Assembly: GCF_001429785.1 (NCBI RefSeq)
Contig: NZ_LMJF01000014.1
Coordinates: 63,392-127,391, forward strand
Direction: 5' to 3'
Source of the DNA: Lysobacter sp. Root916
GTDB lineage: Bacteria > Pseudomonadota > Gammaproteobacteria > Xanthomonadales > Xanthomonadaceae
Length of the DNA: 64,000 nt
The translations under genes were made by a program, and so were the position numbers. A model generated the notes under the pieces. It worked only from the letters and a program-made list of their open reading frames with translations, searched no databases and was not told the DNA's origin. Positions 7,733 to 16,701 of this stretch are shown piece by piece (the stretch's first letter is position 1; each line of letters begins with the position of its first letter).

Positions 7733-9292
7733 CCCCACAGCCGTCTTCGGCCGCGCCGCCAGCAGCGCCTGTGTATGCGCATGCTTGGGCGCGCGCAACA
7801 CCTCGGCGGTCGCGCCGGTCTCGACGATGCGTCCGGCCTCCAGCACTGCGATGCGCTCGCACACCGCGGCCGCCGCGGCCAGGTCGTGGGTGACGAACAG
7901 CAGGGCCAGGCCGCGTTCGCGTTTGAGCTGCGCCAACAGGGCCAGGATCGCGCCGCGGTGGTGCGCGTCCAGCGCCGATACCGCCTCGTCGCAGACCAGC
8001 AGGTCGGGATCGGTCGCCAGCGCGCGCGCGATCGCGATGCGCTGGCGCTGGCCGCCGGAGAACTGGTGCGGGTAGCGGTCCAGCATGGACGCGTCCAGGC
8101 CCACTGACCGCAGCAGCTCGCCCGCGCGCACGCGGCGCGCGGTGGCATCGCCGCGCGCGTGGATGCGCAAGGGTTCGGCCACGATCTCGGCCACGCGCAT
8201 GCGCGGGTCCAGCGAGGCATAGGGGTCCTGGAACACCACGCCGGTGCGTGCGCGCAGCTGGCGCAAGGCGCGCGGCGACGCGGCGCTCAGATCGATGCCG
8301 TCCAGCAGCACGCGGCCCTGCGCGCCGCGCAAGAGCCGCAACAAGACGCGACCCAGCGAGCTCTTGCCGCTGCCGCTTTCGCCGACCAGGGCCAGGCCCT
8401 CGCCGCGACGCAGCTCGATCGACACCTCGTCCAAGGCGGGGCGCGGTGCGCGCGGATACCGCATGCCCAGGCCCTCGCCGCGCAGCAGCACCGGCGCATC
8501 CGCGGCCAAGGGGTCGGCCGGTGCGGGCGCGATCGCATCGGCAGCCAGCAGCTCGCGCGTGTAGGCGTGTTGCGGCGAGGCGAACACCGTGGCGGTATCG
8601 CCGCGTTCCATCGCCTGCCCGCGTTGCAGCACCACCAGGCGCTGCGCGTAGGCGCCCACCAGCGGCAGATCGTGGCTGATCAGTAGCAAGGCCAGACCGT
8701 CCTCGCGCCGCAGCGCGTCGAGCAGGTCGAGGATCTCGCGCGCGATGCGCGCATCCAGGGCCGAGGTCGGTTCGTCGGCGATCAACAGCCGCGGCCGCGT
8801 CGCCAACGCCAGCGCGATCGCGATGCGTTGGCGCTGGCCGCCGGAGAACTGGTGCGGATAGCGGCGCAAGGCCGCGTCCGGATCGGGCAGTTGCACGCGC
8901 GCCAGCAAGGCGCGCGCCTCATCCTGGGCGGCGTCGCGCGCCAGGCCGCGCACCCGTCGCAGCGTTTCCAGCAGCTGGCTGCCGACGCTGCGCAGCGGAT
9001 GCAGCGCCGCCAACGGATCCTGCGGCACCCAGCCCAACACGCGCCCGCGCAGCGCCGCATGCGCGCGCGAACCCAGCGCGACCGTCTCGCCGTCCACGCT
9101 CAGCCGGCCCTCGGCGCGCAGGCCCGGCGGCAGCAGGCCGAGCAGGGACAAGGCGCTCAGACTTTTGCCGCTGCCGCTTTCGCCGACCACGCCCAGGCAC
9201 TGCCCGGCCTGCAGTTCCAGGTCCAAGGGCCCCAGCAAGCGACGCGCGCCCGCGTCCACGACCAACCCGTGCAGCGCCAGGGTCGCGCTCAT
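7718..9292 (-). CDS. Fused dual ABC ATPase of an oligopeptide-type importer (OppDF/YejF-like)
   Basis: 524 residues forming two ABC domains in tandem. Each has a Walker A (GESGSGKS), a signature FSGGQRQRIAIA and a Walker B (LLIADEPTSALD in the first, LLVCDEAVSALD in the second). Fusion of OppD- and OppF-type halves is typical of YejF/DdpF-like proteins, which energise uptake of peptides or related solutes. The ATG at 9292 overlaps the permease stop (ATGA). The final residues and the stop are encoded by the right arm of a REP-like repeat. Only one permease accompanies it, and there is no binding protein nearby, so the system is incomplete here. The substrate is unknown. Confidence 0.88.
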   Translation of the reverse strand: MSATLALHGLVVDAGARRLLGPLDLELQAGQCLGVVGESGSGKSLSALSLLGLLPPGLRAEGRLSVDGETVALGSRAHAALRGRVLGWVPQDPLAALHPLRSVGSQLLETLRRVRGLARDAAQDEARALLARVQLPDPDAALRRYPHQFSGGQRQRIAIALALATRPRLLIADEPTSALDARIAREILDLLDALRREDGLALLLISHDLPLVGAYAQRLVVLQRGQAMERGDTATVFASPQHAYTRELLAADAIAPAPADPLAADAPVLLRGEGLGMRYPRAPRPALDEVSIELRRGEGLALVGESGSGKSSLGRVLLRLLRGAQGRVLLDGIDLSAASPRALRQLRARTGVVFQDPYASLDPRMRVAEIVAEPLRIHARGDATARRVRAGELLRSVGLDASMLDRYPHQFSGGQRQRIAIARALATDPDLLVCDEAVSALDAHHRGAILALLAQLKRERGLALLFVTHDLAAAAAVCERIAVLEAGRIVETGATAEVLRAPKHAHTQALLAARPKTAVGVGAA

Positions 9293-10128
9293 GCGGCCGC
9301 GGACTCGTGTTCGCCGCGCACGTCCAGCCAATCGCGCAGGCCGTCGCCGAGGAACTGGAAGGTGGCCAGGGTCGCGACCAGGAAGCCGGCCGGAAACAGC
9401 AGGGTCCAGGGCGCGCTGTCGAGTTCCTGCACGCCTTCCGACAGCAAGGTGCCCCAACTGGCCGAGGGCTCGTCCACCGACAGACCGAGAAAACCGAGGA
9501 AGCTCTCGACCAGGATCGCCTGCGGCAGGATCAGGCCCAGATACACAAAGGCCAGCGGCAGCAGGTTGGGCAGCACGTGCCAGCGCAAGCGCTGGCCGAA
9601 CGCGGCGCCGGCGGCCTGGGCGGCCAGCACGAACGGCGCCTCGCGCAGGCGCGCGGCCTCCGCGCGCATCACCCGCGCCAGGTCGATCCAGACATAGCCG
9701 CCGATCGCCGCCAGCAACAGGCCCAGCGAGCGCTCGAACAGGGTCAGCAGCAGGATCACCACCAACAGGAACGGCAGCGCCGAGAACACGTCCAGCACGC
9801 GCAGCAGCGCGCGTTCGACGCGGCCGCCGGCGAGCCCGGCGATGGCGCCGTAGCCCAGGCCGATCGCCAGCGCGACCACGCTGGCGAGCAGGCCGATGGT
9901 CAACGACAGACGCCCGCCTGCCAGGGTGCGCGCGTACACGTCGCGGCCGATCGCGTCGGTGCCGAACCAGTGCCCGGCCGTGCCGGGCGCGACCGACAGG
10001 GCCTCCCAATCGGGCGTATGCGGGTCGTAGGCGCTCAGCCACGGGCCCAGCCAGCACAGCGCGGCCAACGCGGCCAGCGCGATCAGGCAGGCGCGGGCCA
10101 CGGGCGGGAGGGGTCGCAGGGATCGCAT
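9289..10128 (-). CDS. OppC/DppC-type ABC permease
   Basis: 279 residues with one N-terminal membrane segment, the family sequence HWFGTDAIGRDVYAR, and five further hydrophobic segments. The EAA-type loop that docks the ATPase falls around AAQAAGAAFGQRLRWHVLPN. This is the OppC-like half of a heterodimeric permease. The OppB-like partner, normally immediately upstream, is absent: the next gene upstream is the divergent Rrf2 regulator. The partner must be elsewhere, or this permease pairs differently. The 4-bp overlap with the ATPase shows the two are one operon, probably read from a promoter in the 106-bp gap at 10129-10234. Confidence 0.87.
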   Translation of the reverse strand: MRSLRPLPPVARACLIALAALAALCWLGPWLSAYDPHTPDWEALSVAPGTAGHWFGTDAIGRDVYARTLAGGRLSLTIGLLASVVALAIGLGYGAIAGLAGGRVERALLRVLDVFSALPFLLVVILLLTLFERSLGLLLAAIGGYVWIDLARVMRAEAARLREAPFVLAAQAAGAAFGQRLRWHVLPNLLPLAFVYLGLILPQAILVESFLGFLGLSVDEPSASWGTLLSEGVQELDSAPWTLLFPAGFLVATLATFQFLGDGLRDWLDVRGEHESAAA

Positions 10129-10210
10129 GCGCGCATCCTAACGGGCACATGCCACCTGGGCATATGCAGATGACGCATCGCCTTTTCCGTCGTGGCGACC
10201 TTTGCGGCCT

Positions 10211-10230
10211 TATTCCCTACATGGCGAATA
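10211..10230. promoter_or_regulatory. Candidate Rrf2 operator, TATTC-N10-GAATA
   Basis: An inverted repeat TATTC (10211-10215) and GAATA (10226-10230) lies just before the Rrf2 regulator start, in the gap shared with the divergent permease operon. AT-rich dyads of this size are usual for Rrf2 proteins, so autoregulation is plausible. This is inference only. Confidence 0.4.
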
Positions 10231-10234
10231 GGAA

Positions 10235-10678
10235 ATGCTGACGATGAAGGCGAAATACGCACTGCGCGCGATGTGCGCGCTGGCGCGCGCCGACGACGGC
10301 CGGCTGCAAGCCCGGGCGATCGCCGAACACAGCCGCACGCCGGAAAAATTCCTGGAATCGATCCTGGTCGACCTGCGCGAGGCCGGCTTCATCCACAGCC
10401 GCCGCGGCCAGAAGGGCGGGCACGCGCTCGCGCGTCCGGCCGAGCAGATCCGGGTCGGCGATCTGATCCGCGCCATCGACGGGCCGCTGGCGCCGGTGCG
10501 CTGCGCCAGCGTCAGCGCCTACCGCGCCTGCGCCGATTGCCCGGACCCGGCGCAGTGCGAACTGCGCGCGCTGATGCGCGAGGCGCGCGATGCGCTGTCG
10601 CGGGTGCTGGACGGCTGCAGCCTGGGCGAGCTCGCGCGCGGCCAAGGCGCCGCGTTGCTGGCGGGAGACACGGCATGA
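10235..10678 (+). CDS. Rrf2-family transcriptional regulator, probably of sulfur assimilation
   Basis: 147 residues. The N-terminus MKAKYALRAMCALA is the canonical start of the Rrf2 winged-helix domain, with the recognition region SRTPEKFLESILVDLREAGF and the wing SRRGQKGGHALA. A cysteine cluster (RCASVSAYRACADCPDPAQC) lies where IscR-like relatives bind an iron-sulfur cluster, so redox or sulfur sensing is possible. Two in-frame ATGs (10235 and 10244) are available. TAGGA sits too close to the first and about 9-10 nt before the second, so 10244 may be the true start. The gene overlaps the OscA-like gene by 4 nt and precedes the sulfate transport genes, which suggests it controls them. Confidence 0.87.
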   Translation: MLTMKAKYALRAMCALARADDGRLQARAIAEHSRTPEKFLESILVDLREAGFIHSRRGQKGGHALARPAEQIRVGDLIRAIDGPLAPVRCASVSAYRACADCPDPAQCELRALMREARDALSRVLDGCSLGELARGQGAALLAGDTA

Positions 10679-10908
10679 ACGCGGCCCGGCGCAAATCGCG
10701 CGGACAGGCCGCGGGCGATACGCCCGTGGGCGAGTTCGAACCCGCGGTCAACATCGTCAACCTCAGCGACAGCGAATTCGCGGTGCTGACCGCGCTGCGC
10801 GAGATCGGTTACGGTCAGGTGGAAGTGGTGGTGCACGGCTCGCGGATCGTGCAGATCACGCGCAGCGAGCGCGTGCGGGTGGAAGAGCCGCGGAGCCGGC
10901 CGCTGTGA
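10675..10908 (+). CDS. oscA: DUF2292/OscA-like small protein
   Basis: 77 residues. The C-terminal part (LTALREIGYGQVEVVVHGSRIVQI) fits the DUF2292 (YezD/OscA) pattern. In Pseudomonas, oscA is cotranscribed with the sulfate-binding protein gene sbp and is needed when organosulfur compounds are the sulfur source or during chromate stress. Here it overlaps the Rrf2 gene (ATGA) and precedes a porin and sbp-cysTWA, the same linkage. Its molecular function is unknown. The N-terminal 25 residues are basic and poorly conserved in appearance. Confidence 0.8.
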   Translation: MNAARRKSRGQAAGDTPVGEFEPAVNIVNLSDSEFAVLTALREIGYGQVEVVVHGSRIVQITRSERVRVEEPRSRPL

Positions 10909-11030
10909 GCGCGTCGCCACGCCGGCCCGCTTGCCGCTGTCGACGCCCGCTCCCGGCTTCGACGGACTGAGGCCTTACGCCGCGCACGCCCTACTCTCTC
11001 TCCCACCTACTCTTTACCAAGGAACCCGCC

Positions 11031-12491
11031 ATGCCCCATCGACATCGGCGACCTGGCACCGCGACCGCCTCCTCCGCCCGCCTGCTGGGCGCGCTGGCCT
11101 GCGCGCTGGCCCTGCCCGCGCAGGCGCAGTCCTCCGGCGTCAGCGTCGAAGACCTGGCGCGCCGTCTGCAGGCGATCGAACAACGCCTGGGCACCGCGCC
11201 CGCCGACGCCGGCACCGCCGCGGTCGATCCGGCCGACCTCGACCAGCGCCTGCGCGTGATCGAACGCAAGCTGGAACTGCAGGCCGAAGCCGAAAGCGCG
11301 CGCGTGGCCTCCACGCCCGTGGTGACGCTGAGCGCGGCCAAGGGCCTGTCGGTGAAATCGGCACCGCCCGGCGATCTCGAAATCAAGTTCCGCGGCCTGA
11401 TCCAGGCCGACGGCCGTTTCTTCATCGACGACCAGCGCGCGCCGCAGAACGACACCTTCCTGTTCCGCCGCGTCGAACCCACCATCGAAGGCACCTGGGG
11501 TTCGCTGTTCGCGTTCCGCCTCGGCGCCCAGCTGGCCGGCGACAGCGCCACCGTCAACGACGCCTATGTCGACGTGCGCTTCAGCCCGCGCGCGACCGTG
11601 CGCGTGGGCCGCTACAAGGTGCCGCTGGGCCTGGAGCGCCTGCAGTCCAGCAGCGCCGGCGCGATGGTCGAAGGCGGTTTCGCCAGCGAACTGGCGCCGG
11701 TGCGCGACCTGGGCGTGCAGCTGCAAGGCGAATTCGCCGACGGCGCGCTCAGCTATGCGGTGGGCGCCTTCAACGGCGCGCCCGACGGCCGCGACGGCGC
11801 CACCACCAATCCCGACAACGAATTCGAGCTGATCGGCCGCGTGTTCGTGGAGCCGTGGAAGAACAGCGGCACTGCGCTGTCGGGCCTGGGTTTCGGCGTC
11901 GGCGCCAGCCAGGGCGACAAGCGCGGCACCGGCAACAACTTCCTGCCGCGCTACCGCACGCCCGGACAGGCGCAGTTCTTCAACTACCGCAGCACCGTGG
12001 TTGCCGACGGCGAACACACGCGCTGGTCGCCGCAGGCCTACTACTACCGCAACCGCCTGGGCCTGCTCGGCGAATACATCCGCTCGCGCCAGGAACTGCT
12101 GCTGCCGGCCAGCGGCGCGCGCGCCGCGCTCGATCACGAGGCTTGGCAGCTCACCGCCGGCTGGGTGCTCACCGGCGAGGACGCCAGCTACAAGGGCGTG
12201 GTCAAGCCCAGTCAGCCGTTCACGCCCGGCGGCGCCGGTTGGGGCGCGTTCGAACTGGTCGCGCGTTACGGCCGCCTCGATATCGACGACGACGCCTTCC
12301 CGCGCTACGCCGATCCGGCCGCGGTCGCGTCCGAGGCCAACAGCTGGGGCCTGGGCCTGAACTGGTATCTGACCAGCAACTTCAAGCTGGTCGCCAACTA
12401 CACCCAGACCGACTTCGAGGGCGGCGCGCCGGCCGGCGCCGATCGCGAAGACGAAAAGGCTTTCTTCACGCGGGCGCAATTCTCCTTCTGA
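11031..12491 (+). CDS. OprO/OprP-type outer-membrane porin
   Basis: 486 residues. An N-terminal signal peptide ends near LALPAQAQS, followed by a coiled-coil stretch (about residues 38-85, RLQAIEQRLG and RLRVIERKLEL). A beta-barrel follows, rich in alternating aromatic strands, and ends with the outer-membrane signature AQFSF (terminal Phe). OprO/P porins form trimers selective for phosphate or other oxyanions. Placement between oscA and sbp suggests it admits sulfate or sulfonates here, which is inference. AAGGA about 8 nt before the ATG supports the start. The gap 10909-11030 probably holds its own promoter. Confidence 0.85.
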   Translation: MPHRHRRPGTATASSARLLGALACALALPAQAQSSGVSVEDLARRLQAIEQRLGTAPADAGTAAVDPADLDQRLRVIERKLELQAEAESARVASTPVVTLSAAKGLSVKSAPPGDLEIKFRGLIQADGRFFIDDQRAPQNDTFLFRRVEPTIEGTWGSLFAFRLGAQLAGDSATVNDAYVDVRFSPRATVRVGRYKVPLGLERLQSSSAGAMVEGGFASELAPVRDLGVQLQGEFADGALSYAVGAFNGAPDGRDGATTNPDNEFELIGRVFVEPWKNSGTALSGLGFGVGASQGDKRGTGNNFLPRYRTPGQAQFFNYRSTVVADGEHTRWSPQAYYYRNRLGLLGEYIRSRQELLLPASGARAALDHEAWQLTAGWVLTGEDASYKGVVKPSQPFTPGGAGWGAFELVARYGRLDIDDDAFPRYADPAAVASEANSWGLGLNWYLTSNFKLVANYTQTDFEGGAPAGADREDEKAFFTRAQFSF

Positions 12492-12547
12492 GCATGCTCC
12501 TCACCGGCGCTTAGACCGCGCCCGTCACGACGCAAAGAGACCCCCAC

Positions 12548-13552
12548 ATGAAAACCCTACTCTCCTCCCTCGTCGTCGCCCTGTCCCTGGTCACCGGCTC
12601 GGCCGTGGCCAAGGACGTGGAACTGCTCAACGTCTCCTACGACCCGACGCGCGAGTTCTACGCCGAGGTCAACACCGCCTTCGCCGCGCAGTGGAAACAA
12701 GACACCGGCGAGACCCTGAAGATCCGCGCTTCGCACGGCGGTTCGGGCAAGCAGGCGCGCTCGGTGATCGACGGCCTGGAAGCCGACGTGGTCACCCTGG
12801 CGCTAGCCGCCGACATCGACGCCATCGCCACCAACGGCAAGCTGCTGCCGGCCAACTGGCAGTCGCGTTTGCCGCACCAGAGCTCGCCCTACACCTCGAC
12901 CATCGTGTTCCTGGTGCGCAAGGGCAACCCCAAGGGCGTGCGCGACTGGGGCGACCTGGTCAAGCCGGGCGTGGCGGTGATCACGCCCAACCCCAAGACC
13001 TCCGGCGGCGCGCGTTGGAACTATCTGGCGGCCTGGGCCTGGGCCTCGCAGCAGTACCGCGACGGCGGCAAGGTCGTCGACTACCTCACCCGCCTGTTCA
13101 AGAACGTGCCCGTGCTGGACACCGGCGCACGCGGCGCCACCACCACCTTCGTCGAGCGCGGCATCGGCGACGTGCTGCTGGCCTGGGAGAACGAAGCCCT
13201 GCTGACCCTGGACGAGCCCGGCAATCGCGGCAAGTACGAAATCGTCGTGCCCAGCCTGAGCATCAAGGCCGAACCGCCGGTGGCCTGGGTCGATAAGAAC
13301 GTGGCCAAGCACGGCACGCGCAAGCAGGCCGAGGCTTACCTGCGCTTCCTGTACACGCCGCAGGGCCAGCGCCTGGCCGCCAAGCACCACTACCGCCCAG
13401 CCGAGCCGGACAAGGTGCCGGCCGCCGAGCTGAGCCAGTTCGCCCAGGTCAAGCAGGTGACGATCGACGGTGCCTTCGGCGGTTGGAAGAAGGCGCAGGC
13501 GGAGCATTTCGCCGACGGCGGGTTCTTCGATCGGATTTATCAGCCGAAGTGA
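12548..13552 (+). CDS. sbp: Periplasmic sulfate-binding protein
   Basis: 334 residues with a signal peptide (cleavage after GSAVA) and the family hallmark [13 protein letters not shown] at the mature N-terminus. Further typical segments are [12 protein letters not shown] and [18 protein letters not shown], which line the sulfate site in Sbp/CysP proteins. It delivers sulfate or thiosulfate to the CysTWA transporter encoded downstream. The preceding porin stop is 56 bp upstream, so both may be cotranscribed. A 243-bp gap with a strong inverted repeat separates sbp from cysT and could attenuate transcription so that more binding protein than permease is made. Confidence 0.95.
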   Translation: MKTLLSSLVVALSLVTGSAVAKDVELLNVSYDPTREFYAEVNTAFAAQWKQDTGETLKIRASHGGSGKQARSVIDGLEADVVTLALAADIDAIATNGKLLPANWQSRLPHQSSPYTSTIVFLVRKGNPKGVRDWGDLVKPGVAVITPNPKTSGGARWNYLAAWAWASQQYRDGGKVVDYLTRLFKNVPVLDTGARGATTTFVERGIGDVLLAWENEALLTLDEPGNRGKYEIVVPSLSIKAEPPVAWVDKNVAKHGTRKQAEAYLRFLYTPQGQRLAAKHHYRPAEPDKVPAAELSQFAQVKQVTIDGAFGGWKKAQAEHFADGGFFDRIYQPK

Positions 13553-13696
13553 GGGTTGGTGGATGGCATGCCGCGCTGGGCTATTGGACCCAGCGCGGAT
13601 CGATGACCAGTGGTGCGGTGAAGTGAGGCGCGATGGTTGCGAAGCCAGTCGAACCCGATACGGACGAATGCATCCGACCTATCGCATCTCCGTCAC

Positions 13697-13739
13697 CGTC
13701 ATTCCCGCGAAAGCGGGCTCCGCTTTCGCGGGAATGACG
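13697..13739. repeat. Inverted repeat, family C (CGTCATTCCCGCG type)
   Basis: Perfect 19-nt arms at 13697-13715 and 13721-13739 with a 5-nt loop, in the sbp-cysT gap. A 19-nt sequence identical to the right arm recurs at 42914-42932, so this is a dispersed element. As a hairpin it could act as a partial terminator or mRNA stabiliser for sbp. Confidence 0.8.
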
Positions 13740-13795
13740 AGCAAGAAAGAGCAGACGCAAACACGCATACCGAAGCAGACGAATACACGCCACCC

Positions 13796-14665
13796 ATGAG
13801 CACCATCGCCCTCCCACCCCTAACCGCCTCGCGCTGGCGACGCCCCTTGCCGGGCTTCGGCCTCAGCATCGGCCTGGGCCTGGCCTGGCTGAGCCTGGTG
13901 GTGCTGCTGCCGCTGGCGGCGCTGACCATCCGCGCCGCCGGACTGGGCGCGGAAGGCTGGCTGCGCGCGGTGCAGGACCCGCGCGTGCAGGCCGCGCTCA
14001 AGCTCAGTTTCGGCGCCGCGTTCGCGGCCTCGGTGCTGGCCTTGTTCGCCGGCGCGCTGATCGCCTGGGTGCTGGTGCGTTATCGCTTCCCGGGCCGGCG
14101 GCTGCTCGACGCCCTGGTCGATCTGCCGTTCGCGCTGCCGACCGCGGTGGCCGGTATCGCCCTGACCGCGATCTATTCCTCCAACGGTTGGGTCGGGCGC
14201 TGGCTGGAACCGGCCGGCTTCAAGATCGCCTATGCGCCGGCCGGCATCGTGATCGCGCTGGTGTTCATCGGCCTGCCGTTCGCGGTGCGCACGGTGCAGC
14301 CGGTGCTGGAAGCGCTGGGGCGCGAACAGGAAGAGGCCGCCGCCTCGCTGGGCGCCTCGCGCCTGACCACGCTGCGCCGGGTGATCCTGCCCGAACTGCT
14401 GCCGGCGCTGCTGACCGGTTTCTCGCTCGCGTTCGCGCGCGGGCTGGGCGAATACGGCTCGGTGATCTTCATCGCCGGCAACCTGCCCTACAAGACCGAG
14501 ATCGCGCCGCTGCTGATCACGATCCGCCTGGAGGAATACGACTACAACGGCGCGATCGCGATCGCCGCGCTGCTGCTGGCGGCGTCCTTCATCTGCCTGC
14601 TGGCGATCAACGCGATTCCGTCGCTGTTCGCGCACGAACGCCGGGAGCGCCGCCATGGCCCATGA
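13796..14665 (+). CDS. cysT: Sulfate ABC transporter permease CysT (CysU)
   Basis: 289 residues with about six membrane segments and the LPFALPTAVAGIALTAIY region typical of CysT. The ABC-docking EAA loop is EEAAASLGASRLTTLRRVILPELLPAL. It forms the sulfate/thiosulfate channel with CysW in the inner membrane. The C-terminal signature YKTEIAPLLITIRLEEYDY is well conserved in CysT. It overlaps cysW by 11 nt. I saw no strong ribosome-binding site before the ATG. Confidence 0.94.
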   Translation: MSTIALPPLTASRWRRPLPGFGLSIGLGLAWLSLVVLLPLAALTIRAAGLGAEGWLRAVQDPRVQAALKLSFGAAFAASVLALFAGALIAWVLVRYRFPGRRLLDALVDLPFALPTAVAGIALTAIYSSNGWVGRWLEPAGFKIAYAPAGIVIALVFIGLPFAVRTVQPVLEALGREQEEAAASLGASRLTTLRRVILPELLPALLTGFSLAFARGLGEYGSVIFIAGNLPYKTEIAPLLITIRLEEYDYNGAIAIAALLLAASFICLLAINAIPSLFAHERRERRHGP

Positions 14666-15506
14666 GCGCGACGACCTGCAGGAACCGGCATGGCTGCGCT
14701 GGCTGCTGATCCTGTCGGCGGTGCTGGTGATGGCGCTGCTGGTGGTGATGCCGCTGCTGATGGTGTTGGGCGCGGCCTTCGCCAAGGGCGTCGGCGTCTG
14801 GTTCGCCGCGCTCAAGGAACCCGATGCGGTCGCCGCGCTCAAGCTGACCCTGTTCACCGCCGCGATCGTGATTCCGCTCAACGCGGTGTTCGGCGTGTTC
14901 ACGGCCTGGGCGGTCACCCGCTTCGAGTTCACCGGCAAGCGCGTGCTGCTGGCCCTGATCGACTTGCCGTTCGCGGTCTCGCCGGTGGTGGCGGGCCTGT
15001 GCCTGGTGCTGCTGTTCGGCTCGCACGGCTGGTTCGCCGAGCTGCTGGCGCAGTACGACATCAAGATCCTGTTCGCGCGCCCCGGCATCGTACTGGCGAC
15101 GCTGTTCATCACCTTCCCCTTCGTGGTGCGCGAGCTGATCCCGCTGATGCAGCAGCAGGGCGCCGACGAGGAGCTGGCCGCGCGCTCGCTGGGCGCCGGC
15201 GCCTGGACCATGTTCCGCCGCGTGACCCTGCCCAATATCAAATGGGGCCTGCTGTACGGCGTGCTGCTGTGCGGTGCGCGCGCGATGGGCGAGTTCGGCG
15301 CGGTGTCGGTGGTGTCCGGCCACATCCGCGGCCTGACCAACACCCTGCCGCTGCACATCGAGATCCTCTACAACGAATTCGACAGCACCGCGGCCTTCGC
15401 GGCCGCGTCGCTGCTGGCCGGCCTGGCCCTGGTCACGCTGGTGATCAAGTTCTGGCTGGAAGCGCGTCATGGCGACGCCCTGGCGCAATCACACAGGCGG
15501 CATTGA
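14655..15506 (+). CDS. cysW: Sulfate ABC transporter permease CysW
   Basis: 283 residues and six membrane segments. The CysW hallmarks LIDLPFAVSPVVAGL and EELAARSLGAGAWTMFRRVTLPNIKWGLLYG (the EAA loop) are present. GEFGAVSVVSGHIRG and TLPLHIEILYNEFD near the C-terminus match CysW rather than CysT. It partners CysT in the sulfate channel. The start lies 11 nt inside cysT, so translation is probably coupled. The cysA conserved start follows 133 nt after its stop. Confidence 0.94.
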   Translation: MAHERDDLQEPAWLRWLLILSAVLVMALLVVMPLLMVLGAAFAKGVGVWFAALKEPDAVAALKLTLFTAAIVIPLNAVFGVFTAWAVTRFEFTGKRVLLALIDLPFAVSPVVAGLCLVLLFGSHGWFAELLAQYDIKILFARPGIVLATLFITFPFVVRELIPLMQQQGADEELAARSLGAGAWTMFRRVTLPNIKWGLLYGVLLCGARAMGEFGAVSVVSGHIRGLTNTLPLHIEILYNEFDSTAAFAAASLLAGLALVTLVIKFWLEARHGDALAQSHRRH

Positions 15507-15639
15507 TATGAATCTTGCGAGAGTGAACGATCCCGCGCTGTGGCGCTCGGCCGACCTGGACACGGCCCTGCCGGTCGAGGCCGTACCCTCGACACCGGCC
15601 TTGGGTCATGATGGCCGCGGAACGGTTCAGGGCAAGGGT

Positions 15640-16683
15640 ATGGACCTGCATATCCAAGGCATCAGCAAGCAGTACGCGAACGTCGCCGCGTTGGACGCGG
15701 TCGACCTGGATATCGCGTCCGGCGAGCTGGTCGCCTTGCTGGGTCCGTCGGGCTCGGGCAAGACCACTCTGCTGCGCGTGATCGCCGGCCTGCTCCACCC
15801 AGACCGCGGCCGCCTGCTGTTCGGCGACGAGGACGCGACGCGGCTGAGCCTGCGCGAGCGCAACGTCGGCTTCGTGTTCCAGCATTACGCGCTGTTCAAG
15901 CACATGACCGTGGCCGAGAACATCGCCTTCGGCCTGCGCAGCCGCCCGCGCAGCCGGCGCCCGGACAAGGCCACGATCGCGCGCCGGGTGCAGGAGTTGT
16001 TGAGCCTGATCCAGTTGCCGGAACTCGGCGGCCGTTATCCCGAGCAGCTGTCGGGCGGCCAGAAGCAACGCGTCGCCCTGGCGCGGGCGCTGGCGATCGA
16101 TCCCACCGTGCTGCTGCTGGACGAACCCTTCGGCGCGCTCGACGCCAAGGTCCGGGTCGAGCTGCGGCGCTGGCTGCGGCGCCTGCACGAGCAGACCGGG
16201 CAGACCACGCTGTTCGTCACCCACGACCAGGAAGAAGCGCTGGAGCTGGCCGACCGCGTCGTCGTGCTGCGCGACGGGCGCATCGAGCAGGTCGGCACGC
16301 CCGAGCAGATCTACCGCGAGCCGGCGTCGGCCTACGTGTTCGATTTCATCGGTCGCGCCAACACCCTGGAAGGCCGGGTCGAGCGCGGCCAGTTCGCGAT
16401 CGACGGCCACGCCCTGCGCCTGCCGGCCGACGGCATCGCCGACGGCGCGGCCAAGCTGTATCTGCGTCCGCACGACCTGGCCCTGACCGCCGCCGGCGAC
16501 GGGCTGTCCGCACGCGTGCTGGCGCTGCACCGTCTGGCCGACCGCATCACCGTGGAACTGCAGCTGGACGGGCAGGCGCGCGCGCTGGAACTGGACCTGG
16601 TGGCGACGCCGGATGCGGTGGTGCCGGCGATCGGCGGGACGGTCGGGGTGCGGCCGCTGCGGTACCGGGTGTATTCGGCATAA
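15640..16683 (+). CDS. cysA: Sulfate ABC transporter ATPase CysA
   Basis: 347 residues from the conserved start MDLHIQGISKQYANV. Walker A is GPSGSGKTT, the signature is LSGGQKQRVALARAL and Walker B is VLLLDEPFGALD, followed by the H-loop THDQEEALELAD. A C-terminal TOBE-like regulatory domain ends the protein. It drives sulfate uptake through CysTW. The frame is open further upstream, with ATGs at 15508 (391 residues) and 15469 overlapping cysW. The extra residues are unlike CysA, but AGG lies about 10 nt before 15508 and no good site precedes 15640, so the true start is unsettled. Confidence 0.9.
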   Translation: MDLHIQGISKQYANVAALDAVDLDIASGELVALLGPSGSGKTTLLRVIAGLLHPDRGRLLFGDEDATRLSLRERNVGFVFQHYALFKHMTVAENIAFGLRSRPRSRRPDKATIARRVQELLSLIQLPELGGRYPEQLSGGQKQRVALARALAIDPTVLLLDEPFGALDAKVRVELRRWLRRLHEQTGQTTLFVTHDQEEALELADRVVVLRDGRIEQVGTPEQIYREPASAYVFDFIGRANTLEGRVERGQFAIDGHALRLPADGIADGAAKLYLRPHDLALTAAGDGLSARVLALHRLADRITVELQLDGQARALELDLVATPDAVVPAIGGTVGVRPLRYRVYSA

Positions 16684-16701
16684 GTAGTGCTGCGGCTTTT
16701 C

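Noticed and set aside
9293-10150. N-terminal 286-codon extension of the dual ATPase frame
   Set aside because: It overlaps the permease out of frame and has no homology-like motifs; the ATPase starts at 9292 with an ATGA overlap.
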